64,000 nt of DNA from Budorcas taxicolor (taxonomy: Eukaryota > Chordata > Mammalia > Artiodactyla > Bovidae): NCBI RefSeq assembly GCF_023091745.1, contig NC_068910.1:87052170-87116169 (forward strand), given 5' to 3'. The position numbers and the translations under genes are program-made. The notes beneath the pieces are model-generated. The model saw nothing but the letters and a program-made list of their open reading frames with translations. It searched no databases and was not told the DNA's origin. Of the stretch, positions 1 through 10,987 are shown piece by piece; the stretch's first letter is position 1, and the number at the start of each line of letters is the position of its first letter.

Positions 1-134
1 CATCCTAACAACACTACATTCTTACTCCTCCAGCATATTTTATGTTTTTTATATCATATATACATCTTTTGGCTTTTTGTATTCCTTATCCACTAATTGT
101 AGCTAGAGTTGATTTTACTATTTTTGTCTTTTAA
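1..134. other. AT-rich sequence, no recognised feature
   Basis: No repeat or coding signal is recognised before L1-like sequence begins near position 135. The boundary is approximate. Confidence 0.4.
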
Positions 135-1558
135 CTTTTTAACATCATACTCAATAATAAAATGTTAAAAGCTTTTCAAGATTAGGAACAAAAAAAGGAT
201 GCTTACTCTCACCACTTTTAGTTTTGGAAGTCTTAGCTACAGCAATAAAAAAAGAAAAGAAATAAAATGCATCTAAATTGGAAAGAAAGTAGTAAAACTA
301 TCACTGTTTGAAGATGACATGATCCTTATGTAGAGGACCCTAGAGACAGCACCAAAAGATTATTAGAACTAATAAATGAATTCAGTAAATTATAGGATAT
401 GAAATTAATATGCAGAAATTTGTTGCATTTCTATACACTTGTATTAGACTATCAGAAAAATAAATGAGGAAAATCTCATTTCTAATTGCATCAAAAAGAA
501 TACCTAGGAATAAATTTACCAAGGAGGTGAGAGATCTATATTCTGAAAATTGTAAGCTATCAATAAAAGAAATTGAAAATGGCACAGTTAAATGGAAAGA
601 TAAAACTGATATGGACTGTAAGAATTATTGTTATTAAAGTGTCCAAATTACCCAAAGCAATATACAGATTCAATGCAATCTCTATCAAAATACTCACAGA
701 ATTTTCCACAGAACTAGAACAAATAATCTTAAAATTTGAATTGAACCACACCACACACTGGCTATTCCAAAAAAGCTTTGAGAAAGAGCAACAAAGCTGA
801 AGATATCAAGCTCCCTGGTTTCAAATTATAATACAAAGTTATAGTAATCAAAACAGCATGCTATTGGCATAAAAACAGACACATAGAAGAACAGAACAGT
901 GAGCCCCCAAATAAATCCACACACACATGATCAATTAATCTACGTCAAAAGAGGCAAGAATATACATTGGAGAAAGGATAGTCCTTTCAATAAAAGATGT
1001 TGGAAAAACTGGACAGCTAGATGGAAAATAGTAAAACTGAACTGCTTTCTCACATCATATACAAAATAAACTCAAAATGTTAAAGTCTTAAATGTAAGGT
1101 TTGAAATCATCCCAATTCTAGAAAGATACAAAGGTAGTCCACTTTTTGACATCAATCTTACCAATAATTTTTTTTTGATATATCTTCTTAGGAAAGGAAA
1201 ACAAAAACAAAAATATACAAATGTGATGACATTAAATCATTTATAAAATATAAAGTGAAGGAAACTATCAACAGAACAAAAAAGCAACCTACGGAATGGG
1301 AGAAGATATTTTCAAATGCTATGCTTGATAAAGAGTTTGTATCTAAAATCCATAAACTCATACAACTCAACATCAAAAATTCAATTAAAAATGGGCAGAG
1401 AACATGAATAGATGCTTTTCCAAGGAAGATATACAATATAGCCAACAGGCACATAAAAAGATGCTCAATACTAATCATCTGGGAAATACAAATCAACACA
1501 AAATGATATATCACCTCATATCTGTCAGAATGCTGATTATCAAATAGATAGTAACACA
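135..1558 (+). mobile_element. Ancient L1 ORF2 fragment (part 1)
   Basis: This is sense-strand L1 ORF2 from the reverse transcriptase domain toward the C-terminal region. It is recognisable from the RT catalytic block at 307-318, which reads F-E-D-D instead of the usual F-A-D-D, followed by the downstream connection region. Many stops and indels break the frame, so it is a dead, old copy. At 1552-1558 it is interrupted by a BovB whose target-site duplication is TAACACA. The same L1 resumes at 2705 and again after 3874. Confidence 0.85.
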
Positions 1559-2704
1559 AATTATTTAACTTATATGCAGAGTACATAATGAGAATCTCTG
1601 GACTGGATGAAGCACAAGCTGGAATCAAGATTGTGGGGAGAAGTATCAGTAACCTCAGATATGCAGATGACACTAGCCTTTTGGCAGAAAAAGAAGAACT
1701 AAAGAGTGTCTTGATGAAAGTGAAAGAGGAGAGTGAAAAAGTTGGCTTAAAACTCAACATTTAGAAAACAAAGATCATGGCATCTGGCCCCATCACTTCA
1801 TGGCAAATAGATGGGGAAAGAGTGGAAACAGTGGCTGACTTCATTTTCTTGGGCTCCAAAATCACTGCAGATGGTGACTGAAGCCATGAAATTAAAAGAT
1901 GCTTACTGCTTGGAAGAAGTTATGACCAACCTAGACAGCATATTAAAAAGCAGAGGCATTACTTTGCCAACAAAGGCCCATCTAGTCAATGGTACCCCAC
2001 TCCAGTACTCTGGCCTGGAAAATCCCATGGGTGGAGGAGCCTGGTAGGCTGCAGTCCATGGGGTCGCTAAGAGTCAGACACGACTGAGCAACTTCACTTT
2101 CATTTTTCACTTTCATGCATTGGAGAAGGAAATGGCAACCCACTCCAGTGTTCTTGCCTGGAGAATCCCAGGGATGGGGGAGCCTGGTGGCCTGCCATCT
2201 ATGGGACGGCAGTTGGACACGACTGAAGTGACTTAGCAGCAGCAGCAGTCAAAGCTTTGTTTTTTCCAGGGGTCATGTATGGATGTGAGAGTTGAACCAT
2301 AAACAAAACTGAGCACCAGGGAATTGCTGCTTTTGAACTGTAGTCTTGGAGAAGACTCTTGAGAGTCCCTTGGACTGCAAGGAGATCCAACCAGTCCATC
2401 CTAAAGGAAATCAGTCCTGAATATTCATTGGAAGGACTGATGTTGAAGCTGAAATTCCAATACTTTGGCTACCTGATGAGAAGTACTGACTCATTGGAAA
2501 ACACCCTGATGCTGGGAAAGATTGAAGGCAGGAATAGAAGGGGCCAACAGAGGATGAGATGGTTGGATGGCATCACTGACTCAATGGACATGAGTTTAGG
2601 TAAACTCTGGGAGTTGGTGATGGACAGGTAGGACTGGCGTGCCACAATCCATGGGGTTGAAAAGAGTCAGACACGACTGAGTGACTGAACTGAGATGAAC
2701 TGAA
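1559..2704 (+). mobile_element. BovB LINE, 5'-truncated, inserted in L1
   Basis: This is sense BovB starting within the reverse transcriptase. It keeps the Y-A-D-D block near 1656-1672, continues through the C-terminal region, and ends in the typical ACTGA-rich tail just before 2704. The flanking duplication TAACACA (1552-1558 and 2705-2711) defines the insertion. An internal stop near 1762 and a Bov-A2 insertion (1990-2248) disrupt it. It has no intact protein. Confidence 0.9.
1990..2248 (+). mobile_element. Bov-A2 SINE nested in BovB
   Basis: Two Bov-A monomers lie in tandem, joined by a CACTTTCA-type linker and ending in a short AGC-repeat tail. The first monomer lacks its usual first bases. 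BovB sequence resumes right after the tail with a short GTCAA repeat on each side, so the SINE is younger than its host BovB. Confidence 0.9.
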
Positions 2705-3002
2705 TAACACATATTGGGAAGCATGTGGAGAAAAGGTAATCCTTGTGCAGTATTGGTGGGATGTAAATTTTTCAGCCACTATGGAAACAATGTGAAGTTT
2801 CTTTAAAAGGTTAAAAATGAAACTATCATACAATCTAATAAAATAAGTCCACTCTGGGTATTTACCCAAAAAAAACGAAAACATTAATTGAAAAGATATA
2901 CACACATCAGTGTTCATGGCAGCATTATTTAGTGCGATGTTGTAAATAGTCAAGATAGACACTGAAGTGGTTATTGACTGATCAATGAATAAAGAATATG
3001 TA
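2705..3002 (+). mobile_element. Ancient L1 fragment (part 2)
   Basis: This continues the L1 ORF2 C-terminal region interrupted at 1558. It is interrupted again at 3003 by a younger L1 whose 12-bp duplication occupies 2991-3002. Confidence 0.8.
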
Positions 3003-3873
3003 CAGAAGCTTTTAATTTTAATTAGGTCCCATTTGTTTATTTTTGCTTTTATTTCCAATATTGTGGTCAGAATGTCTGCGATCAAAAAGTCTACAGGCCA
3101 TAAATGCTGGAGAGGATGTGGAGAAAAGGGAACCCTCTTACACTGTTGGTGGGAATGCAAACTAGTACAGCCACTATGGAGAACAGTGTGGAGATTCCTT
3201 AAAAAACTGGAAATAGAACTGCCTTATGACCCAGCAATCCCACTGCTGGGCATACACACCAAGGAAACTAGAACTGAAAGAGACACGTGTACCTCAATGT
3301 TCATCGTAGCACTGTTTATAATAGCCAGGACATGGAAGCAACCTAGATGTCCATCAGCAGATGAATGGATAAGAAAGCTGTGGTACATATACACAGTGGA
3401 GTATTACTCAGCCATTAAAAAGAATACATTTGAATCAGTTCTAATGAGGTGGATGAAAGTGGAGCCAATTATACAGAGTGAAGTAAGCCAGAAAGAAAAA
3501 CACCAATACAGTATATTAACGCATATATATGGAATTTAGAAAGATGGTAATGATAACCCTGTATGCGAGACAGCAAAAGAGACAGATGTACAGAGCAGAC
3601 TTTTTGACTCTGTGGGTGAGGGAGAGGGTGGGATGATTTGGGAGAATGGCATTGAAACATGTATAATATCATATAAGAAAAGAATCGCCAGTCTAGGTTT
3701 GATGCAGGATACAGGATGCTTGGGGCTGGTGCAATGGGATAACCCAGAGGGATGATATGGGGAGGAAGGTGGGAGAGGGGGGTTCAGGTGTGGGAAATTA
3801 TGTACACCCATGGAGGATTCATGTTGATGTATGGCAAAACCAATACAGTATTGTAAAGTAAAAAAAAAAAAAA
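3003..3873 (+). mobile_element. Ruminant L1 insertion with inverted 5' end
   Basis: The element starts with an antisense piece of ORF2 (3003 to about 3060) joined to sense ORF2 C-terminus and 3' UTR (about 3062-3860), then a poly-A run (3861-3876). Near-identical duplications AAAGAATATGTA (2991-3002) and AAAGGATATGTA (3874-3885) flank the whole unit. This is the expected product of twin priming, with some L1 sequence lost at the junction. It lies inside the older L1. Confidence 0.9.
3062..3539 (+). pseudogene. L1 ORF2 C-terminal fragment, open
   Basis: This open stretch encodes the C-terminal end of an L1 ORF2 protein, the enzyme that nicks target DNA and reverse transcribes L1 RNA. The Cys-rich segment C-x3-C-x7-H-x4-C is intact (CWRGC, then a His 8 residues on and a final Cys). 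The sequence then runs without stops to the natural C-terminus, which ends in HIYGI. The endonuclease and RT domains are absent because the copy is 5'-truncated and 5'-inverted, so no functional protein is expected. Its good reading frame and long A-tail mark it as one of the younger elements here. Homologous antisense C-terminal regions occur at 8877-9233 and 23289-23837. Confidence 0.85.
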
Positions 3874-4390
3874 AAAGGATATGTAGTTTACACACATACA
3901 CACATACACACATACACCATTGTGTCATATTACTCAGTTTTAACAAAGATTGAATCTTAATATTTGTGACAAATGTGGATGGACATAGAGAATGTGATGC
4001 TAAGTGAAATGTCAGACAGGGAAAGACAAATACTTTCTGATTTCACTTACATTTGGTATCCAAAAAACAAACCAAACAAATAAACAACAAAACAGGAATA
4101 GATGTATAGGTACAGAGAACAAAATAGTGGTTTCCAAAGGAGAGGTTATTGTAAGGTGGGTGAAATAGTGGAAGGGGATAAAGAGATACATACTTCAAGT
4201 TATAAAATAAATAAATCATGGGAATGTTATGTAAAGCATAGAAATACATACAGTAATATTATAATTTTTTTAATGATGAAAGATTGTAAGTAGACACTGT
4301 GGTGATCATTTTGTAATTTTTAAAAATATCAAATCACTATATTGTATGCCTAAACCGATATAATTATACTTGAATTAAAAAAAGTAGAAT
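3874..4390 (+). mobile_element. Ancient L1 3' end (part 3)
   Basis: This is L1 3' UTR-type sequence continuing the element started at 135, ending in an A-rich tract near 4385. A degenerate CACATA repeat (3890-3917) lies just after the young L1 insertion. Confidence 0.7.
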
Positions 4391-5557
4391 GTGGAACTAA
4401 AAATTGAAGGCTTTCCTTAATTCTCTGGAGGAAAGTAGAAAAACAGTCTTTTAATGAATTCAGAGTGCTGTGAAGACCCTGTTTGGTCCAGGAAAAGTTA
4501 TATAAAATGTATTTCATTTAAATTAAAGTTTAAAATCAAGTCTAATGCCATAGCAAATGTCATTAAATATATTCTAGAACACTTTCTTAACCTGTGTCTA
4601 AAGCACCTGGAAGACAATCATTAAATTTTCATTTATATTTCGTAATAGGCAGATCATTCCCTAGAACATTGTCTAAATGCTTCTGAGAGATGTAATTTGA
4701 CTAGTAAATTAATGGTTTCTGGTGATCTTAATGTTAGCATAACATTTGGAAGCATTGCTCATCAGGGGTGTAATATTGTATTTCACAAGATGCATGAGAC
4801 AAAGGCACTTAATGAGTTTTGGCTGCACTGCCCATATTGTGCACAACTCTGCTCAAACTGTTACAGGCTTCTTGCCAAGATATGTAGGAGAAATTGCCTA
4901 AATTACTAGTAGAAGAAATGGTCCCATCCCCTGCTGTGTACCCTTGTGATTGATTTGTCAACAGTTCAAAACAATTTTGATATAGACAGTAAACAATTAG
5001 TGTCAGTTCATCAGAAGGCTGGACCCCTGAATAAGATTTGTGAAAACAGAAATAGGGATTCTAGTATATTATTTCCTTTTTTGTGATAAGTGATGGTTTT
5101 AATATGTAATGGCCACTCCTAATATTGAAGTTCATTCATGTTTTATTAAATGTTTTTGTGATAAATTATTTTTATATACTTCTAGGAAATAAATGGCTAG
5201 ATAACATTGCAAATCTAATATTCCTTTTGTACATAGAGCAAAAATTTAAATTTATTCACACCTTCATTAAATTTTAAACATAGATAAATAGCAACTAAAG
5301 TTGTTGCCCATTAATAGTCTGCAAGTGAAAAGTATTGAAGGCTGTTTCTTACTGCACATGGTCTACTACTCACAGGACATACATACATAACATTATTCCT
5401 GAGTTGTAGAATCATTGAACAATGGAAAAATAAATCATCTATAAAACTTTAAACATGTACAACTAGAATAGCTTTCTTTATTTTTTTGCAAATTCTTTAG
5501 CATATTCTTCTTATTATTAAAGGTTTTTCTTGCATATTATTTTAAAAATTCATCCTA
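4391..5557. other. Non-repetitive AT-rich stretch
   Basis: I see no recognised repeat, convincing ORF or RNA gene. The longest frame (4697-4909, plus) is 70 codons and lacks any recognisable domain. Confidence 0.4.
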
Positions 5558-5818
5558 TCAGTTCAGTTCAGTTCAGTCCCTCAGTCATGTCCAACTCCTT
5601 GTGACCCCATGAATCGCAGCACTCCAGGCCTCCCTGTCCCATCACCAACTCCCAGAGTTCACTCAGACTCACGTGCATCGAGTCAGTGATGCCATCCAGC
5701 CATCTCATCCTCTGTCGTCCCCTTCTCCTCCTGCCCCCAATCCCTCCCAGCATCAGAGTCTTTTCCAATGAGTCAACTCTTCGCATGAGGTGGCCAAAGT
5801 ACTGGAGTTTCAGCTTTT
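5558..5818 (-). mobile_element. BovB 3' end, antisense
   Basis: The left end is the reversed BovB tail (repeated CAGTT), followed by antisense C-terminal BovB sequence to 5818. It is 5'-truncated. I found no clear target-site duplication. Confidence 0.9.
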
Positions 5819-5842
5819 ACACCATTACAAAACATACTGGCC

Positions 5843-6096
5843 AAGATTTATTGAATGCTTGCTATGTGCCAGGAACTGCTTAAAGTGTTTGTATATGTTA
5901 CTTCACAATAAACCTAATAAGTAATTACTGTTTTCAGCATCTAGTTATAGAAGGGTAAAGTGAACTGAACTGAAATGAACTGAACTGAAAGTGAAATACT
6001 GAGGAATAGGAGGCTTGTCCATCCTCATAGCTGGAAAGTAGTGAAAGAGTCAATCTGGGTAGTCTGACTACAGAGTCAGTTACGTATACTACTTTT
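5843..6096 (+). repeat. MIR SINE (ancient)
   Basis: The core phrase GCTATGTGCCAGGAACTG and the downstream layout (cation-like purine block, then TCTGACTACAGAGTC) match MIR in sense orientation. An out-of-place GAACT repeat run at about 5960-5990 resembles BovB-tail repeats. Confidence 0.75.
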
Positions 6097-6159
6097 TTCA
6101 GATTACCTGGAAATAAACGCTTGTAGTGGGCAGAATTGAATTGTATCATGGTTTTTAAA

Positions 6160-6775
6160 TGAGTAGATATTTTTAAGAGTGTATATATTTTGCAAATGGC
6201 ATTATTTTGTTTCTTTTTATGGCTGAGTAATATTTCATTGTACACATGTACCAAAACTTCTTTATCTTTTCCTCTGTTGATGGGCATTTAGGTTGCTTCT
6301 AAGTCCTGGCTATTTTAAATAGTGCTTCAGTGAACATCGGGGTGCATGTATCCTTCTGAATTATGGTTTTCTCTGGGTACATGCCCAGGAACATGAATGA
6401 ACATAGAGATTGTTACACTGAGTGAAGTAAGTCAGATATAGAAAGACAAATATCATATGATATTGCTTATATGTGGAATCTTTAAAAAAGGGTACAAATA
6501 AACTTATTTACAAAACAGAAGTAGAGTCATGGATATAGAAAGCAAACTTATGGTTACCAGGTGATAAGTAGGCAGAGGATAAATTGGGAGATTGGGACTG
6601 ACATATACACACTACTATATATAAAATAAATAACTAATAACACTAATGGCCTATGTAGGAAAAAAATCTAAAAAAAAGATTGTATATGTATACATATAAC
6701 TGATTCACTTTTCTGTACACCTGAAACTAACACAAAATTGTAAATCAACTATACCCTAGGGAAAAGATTTTTTTA
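6160..6775. mobile_element. Old L1 with inverted 5' part
   Basis: The left part (about 6192-6395) is antisense L1 ORF2 C-terminus. The right part (6396-6771) is sense L1 3' UTR. In L1 coordinates the two parts abut almost exactly, so this is one inserted element with a twin-priming inversion. A loose repeat of TTTTTAAAT flanks it. Confidence 0.7.
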
Positions 6776-6869
6776 AATAGAAAAAAATTAAGCGAATCAA
6801 AAAAAAAAGAAATAAAAATAAGAAAGTATAAAGTATATATATGTTGCTTTGAAAATATGAGAGCCAAAC

Positions 6870-7105
6870 TAAGATTTTAAATAACCTGTATTCAACAGTA
6901 TTATTATTTGATACCATTTTAAGCGTACAGTTCAGTGACATTAATACATTCACATTTCTATACAGCCATTACCACTTGTACATTTATGGAATTATTCCAC
7001 CACCCAATCTAAAACTCTGTACCCATTAAGCAATAACTTCTCACTCTCCCCTCCCTTTAGCCCTATTCTACTTTCTGTCTCTGTATGTCACTTTTCCTTT
7101 CTATA
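6870..7105 (-). mobile_element. L1M-type 3' UTR fragment, antisense
   Basis: The text resembles the widespread mammalian L1M 3' region (AAGCGTACAGTTCAGTGACA, then CTCTGTACCCATTAAGCA) in antisense orientation. It is old and diverged. Confidence 0.6.
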
Positions 7106-7315
7106 AAGTAAGGCTGAGAACAGTAATTCTCTCTTAGAATTATTGTGAGTTACTAATAACTTACGGCTTTATTTTACATAGCAGAGTCTTTCTTCAGTGC
7201 TATTAGACTGCAGCTGGATGGTAGAACTTTTCTAAGATCAACCTACCATCATGTGAGTTGCCTACTATTTCACTATTTTTTTTTCTTCTCAAAGAGAAAT
7301 ACCTTTATGGTACAC

Positions 7316-7348
<33 letters not shown>

Positions 7349-7353
7349 TGTGT
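7316..7353. repeat. (GT)n microsatellite
   Basis: This is a 38-bp GT run with one TA interruption. It is likely length-polymorphic. Confidence 0.95.
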
Positions 7354-7458
7354 CGACAATGGGTGTGAGGGAGTTAGGATGAAAATGAAGTTTGGAGAAC
7401 CTACTATAGGAATGAGATATTAATAGATAATTAGCTTATATCAGGACTCCAATGATGG

Positions 7459-7506
7459 GTATGTGTATGTATGTATGTGTGCACTCACATGTGTATGTAT
7501 GTATGT
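7459..7506. repeat. (GTAT)n-rich low-complexity repeat
   Basis: Imperfect GTAT/GTGT tetranucleotide repeats. Confidence 0.85.
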
Positions 7507-8025
7507 TGGTAGACCTTGGGGAGTTGGGGGAGTTAGATCTATCAGAATCAATTATAGTTTTTCAAATTATTCTTTGCTACTTCCAATCCCAATTCTCTAG
7601 GAATTAGTAGATTCTTTTGGGGTGAGAGTCTGCTCATCTATAGAAGTCCTTTGCTGGTTGTGGTAGCCCCCACAGCTCACCCTCATACAGTGTTACACAC
7701 TACAACACAGATCCATTGAGGATCACTACACTGACTATACCACCTAAAAGGAGAAAAAAGGAAATACTTTCAGTAATTGTCCTATTTTGGTTATTCCATA
7801 ACACATTTGAGAAACTGAGGCAAGCAAAACTAGGAATTCTGGCTATATTTTGACCAAGAATCTTGGCTAGTAATTCCAAGAAATAAAAGTGGTAACTGTG
7901 AAAAAGAGAAAGAGAGAGAAAACAAACTGAAAAGGTGGCAAATACAGAAAGCCAGTCTAGGAATGATCAATGGGCCCAGGACTAAGGTTATGAGACAAAA
8001 TCTGTGGATTTATCAACAAATATAT
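7507..8025. other. Non-repetitive stretch
   Basis: I see nothing recognisable beyond a short GA-rich tract near 7900-7922. Confidence 0.4.
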
Positions 8026-8517
8026 TGTTCAGTTCAGTTCAGTCACTCAGTCATGTCCGACTCTTTGCGACCCAATGAACCGCAGCACGCCAGGCTTCCC
8101 TGTCTATCACCAATTCCTGGAGTTTACCCAAACTCATGTCCATTGATTCATTGATGCCATCCAGCCATCTCATCCTCTGTCGTCCCCTTCTCCTTCTGCC
8201 CTCAATCTTTCCCAGCATCAGGGTCTTTTCAAATGAGTCAGCTCTTTGCATCAGGTGGCCAAAGTATTGGAGTTTCAGCTTCAACATCAGTCCTTCCAAT
8301 GAACACCTAGGACTGATCTTTAGGATGGACTGGTTGGATCTCCTTGCAGTCCAAGGGACTCTCAAGAGTCTTTTCCAAAACCACAGTTCAAAAGCATCAA
8401 TTCTTCGGCCCTCAGCTTTCTTCAGAGTCCAACTCTCACATCCATACATGACCAATAGAAAAACCATAGCCTTGACTAGACCGACCTTTGTTGGCAAAGT
8501 AATGTCTCTGCTTTTTA

Positions 8518-9233
8518 TTTTTTATTTTTTTTAATTTTAATTTTTACTTTATTTTACTTTACAATACTGTATTGGTTTTGCCATACATTGACATGAATCC
8601 ACCACGGGTGTACATGAGTTCCCAATCCTGAACCACCCCCCCCACCTCCCACCCCATATCATCTCTCTGGATCGTCCCCGTGCACGAGCCCCAAGCATCC
8701 TGCATCCTGTATTGAACATAGACTGGCAATTCATTTCTTACATGATAGTATACATGTTTCAATGCCATTCTCCCAAATCATCCCACCCTCTCCCTCTCCC
8801 TCTGAGTCCAAAAGTCCATTCTATACATCTGTGTCTCTTTTGCTGTCTCACATACAGGGTTATCCTTACCATCTTTCTAAATTCCATATATATGTGTTAG
8901 TATACTGTATTGGTGTTTTTCTTTCTGGCTTACTTCACTCTGTTTAATCGGCTCCAGTTTCATCCATCTCATTAGAACTGATTCAAATGTATTCTTTTTA
9001 ATGGCTGAGTAATACTCCATTGTGTATATGTACCACAGCTTTCTTATCCATTCATCTGCTGATGGACATCTAGGTTGTTTCCATGTCCTGGCTATTATAA
9101 ACAGTGCTTCGATGAACATTGGGGTACATGTGTCTCTTTCAATTCTGGTTTCCTCGGTGTGTATGCCCAGCAGTGGGATTGCTGGGTCATAAGGCAGTTC
9201 TATTTGCAATTTTTTAAGGAATCTCCACACTGT
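8518..9233 (-). mobile_element. Ruminant L1, 5'-truncated, in BovB
   Basis: Antisense L1 with a poly-T start, 3' UTR and ORF2 C-terminus. The 11-bp duplication TCTGCTTTTTA is exact on both sides (8507-8517 and 9234-9244). It is younger than the host BovB. The A-tail side contains mixed T-rich repeats. Confidence 0.95.
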
Positions 9234-9327
9234 TCTGCTTTTTAATATGCTATCTAGGTTGGTAATGACTTTCCTTCTAAGGAGTAAGCGTCTTTTAATT
9301 TCATGGCTGCAATCACCATCTGCAGTG

Positions 9328-9848
9328 ACCAACCTAGACAGCATATTGAAAAGGAGAGACATAAATTTGTGGATAAAGGTTTGTCTAGTCAAAGCTATGG
9401 TTTTTCCAGTATTTGTGTATGGATGTGAGAGTTGAACCATAAAGGAAGCTAAGCACTGAAGAATTACTGCTTTTGAACTATGGTGTTGGAGAAGACTCAT
9501 GAGAGTCCCTTGGACTGCAAGGAGATTCAACTAGTCCAACCTCAAGGAGATCAGTCCTGGGTGTTCAATGGCAGGACTGATGTTGAAGCTGAAACTCCAA
9601 TACTTTGGCCACCTTATGCAAAGAGTTAACTCACTGGAAAAGACCCTGATGCTGGGAGGGATTGGGGGCAGGAGGAGAAGGGGATGACAGAGGATGAGAT
9701 GGCTGGATGGCATCACCGACTTGATAGACATGAGTTTGGGTAAACCCTGGGATTTGGTCATGGACAGGGAGGCCTGGCATGCTGTGGTTCATGGGGTCGC
9801 AAAGAGTCAGACATGACTGAGCGACTGAACTGAACTGATCTGACTGAG
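9328..9848 (+). mobile_element. Sense BovB 3' fragment
   Basis: This is the C-terminal BovB region and its ACTGA tail in plus orientation, facing the surrounding antisense BovB. The two orientations can form a long inverted repeat. Confidence 0.85.
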
Positions 9849-9969
9849 CTTGGTCATAACTTTCCTTCCAAGGAGCAAGTGTCTTTTAATTTCATGGCTG
9901 CAGTCACCATCTGCAATGATTTTGGAGTCCAGAAAAATAAAGTCAGCCACTGTTTCCACAGATACCCTG

Positions 9970-10230
9970 AAAATAAGCAAAAAGTTAATTTAACACATAT
10001 TAAGGCATTGGATTACTTTGTTTTTAGAGATTTGATAAGTTTGTATTTTAGATTGTTAAAATAGACCTCTATGGTTCATTACAGATGTATGCCTGATTCA
10101 ATTATTCTTTTCCATGTCTTAAAAATAAACATGTTCTGAGTATAGACGAGACAGGATCTTTAACTTGTATTGATTTCCCCAGGACTTTCCCAGTTTTATT
10201 AATAGCAGTTCAAGTTCCATATTTTCAGAA
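9970..10230. other. Short non-repetitive gap between BovB copies
   Basis: AT-rich, with no recognised feature. Confidence 0.4.
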
Positions 10231-10987
10231 TTCCTTTGTTGTTGTTCAATCACTAAATTGTCTTTGACCATTTGCAACCCATGAACTGCAGCATGCCAGA
10301 CTTCCCTGTCCTTCTCTATCTCCCAGAGTTCACTCAAACTCATGTCTATTGAGTCAGCGATGCTATCTAACCGTCTCATCCTCTGTGGCCTCCTTCTTTT
10401 GTCTTCAATCTTTCCCAGCTTCAAGGTCTTTTCCAATGAGTCGGCTCTTTGATTCAGGGCCAAAGTATTGGAACTTCAACTCCATGCTCGGTTCTTCCAA
10501 TTAAAATTCAGGGTTGTTTTCCTTTAGGATTGACTGTCTTGATCTGCTTGAAGTCCAAGGGACTCTCAAAAGTCTTCTCCAGCACCACAGTTTGAAAGCA
10601 TCAGTTCTTCAGCACTCAGCCTTCTTTACAGTTCAACTCTCACATCCTATTTATGACTACTGGAAAAACCATAGCTTTGACTAGACAGAACTTGGTGGGC
10701 AAAGTGATGTCTCTGTTTTTTAATATGCTATCTAGGTTTGTCACAGCTTTTCTTCTAAGGAGCAAATGTCTTTTAATTTCTTTGCTGCAGTCACTGTCCA
10801 CAGTGATTTTGGAGCCCCAGAAAATTAAGTCTGTTGCTGTTTCCACTTTTTCCCCATCTATTTGCCATGAAGTGATTGGACCAGATGCCATGATATTAGT
10901 CTTTTTTGAATGTTGAGTTTTAAATCAGCTTTTTCACTCTCCTCTTTTACCTTCAAGAGGCTCTTTAGTTCCACTCTGCTTTCTATC

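Larger units (their letters stand above)
8026..9969 (-). mobile_element. Composite antisense BovB with two insertions
   Basis: Antisense BovB runs from its tail at 8028 to about 8517, is split by an L1 (8518-9233), and resumes seamlessly at 9245-9327. A sense BovB piece (9328-9848) follows, then more antisense BovB (9849-9969). The last segment repeats the BovB interval already covered at 9265-9327 with several mismatches. It may therefore be a long duplication or a separate copy. Confidence 0.75.

Noticed and set aside
1188..1760. 190-codon minus-strand frame
   Set aside because: It is the antisense shadow of old L1 and BovB sequence and crosses their junction at 1558.
7316..7353. GT repeat as a Z-DNA regulatory element
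   Set aside because: The repeat is real, but nothing around it (no promoter or gene) supports a regulatory role.
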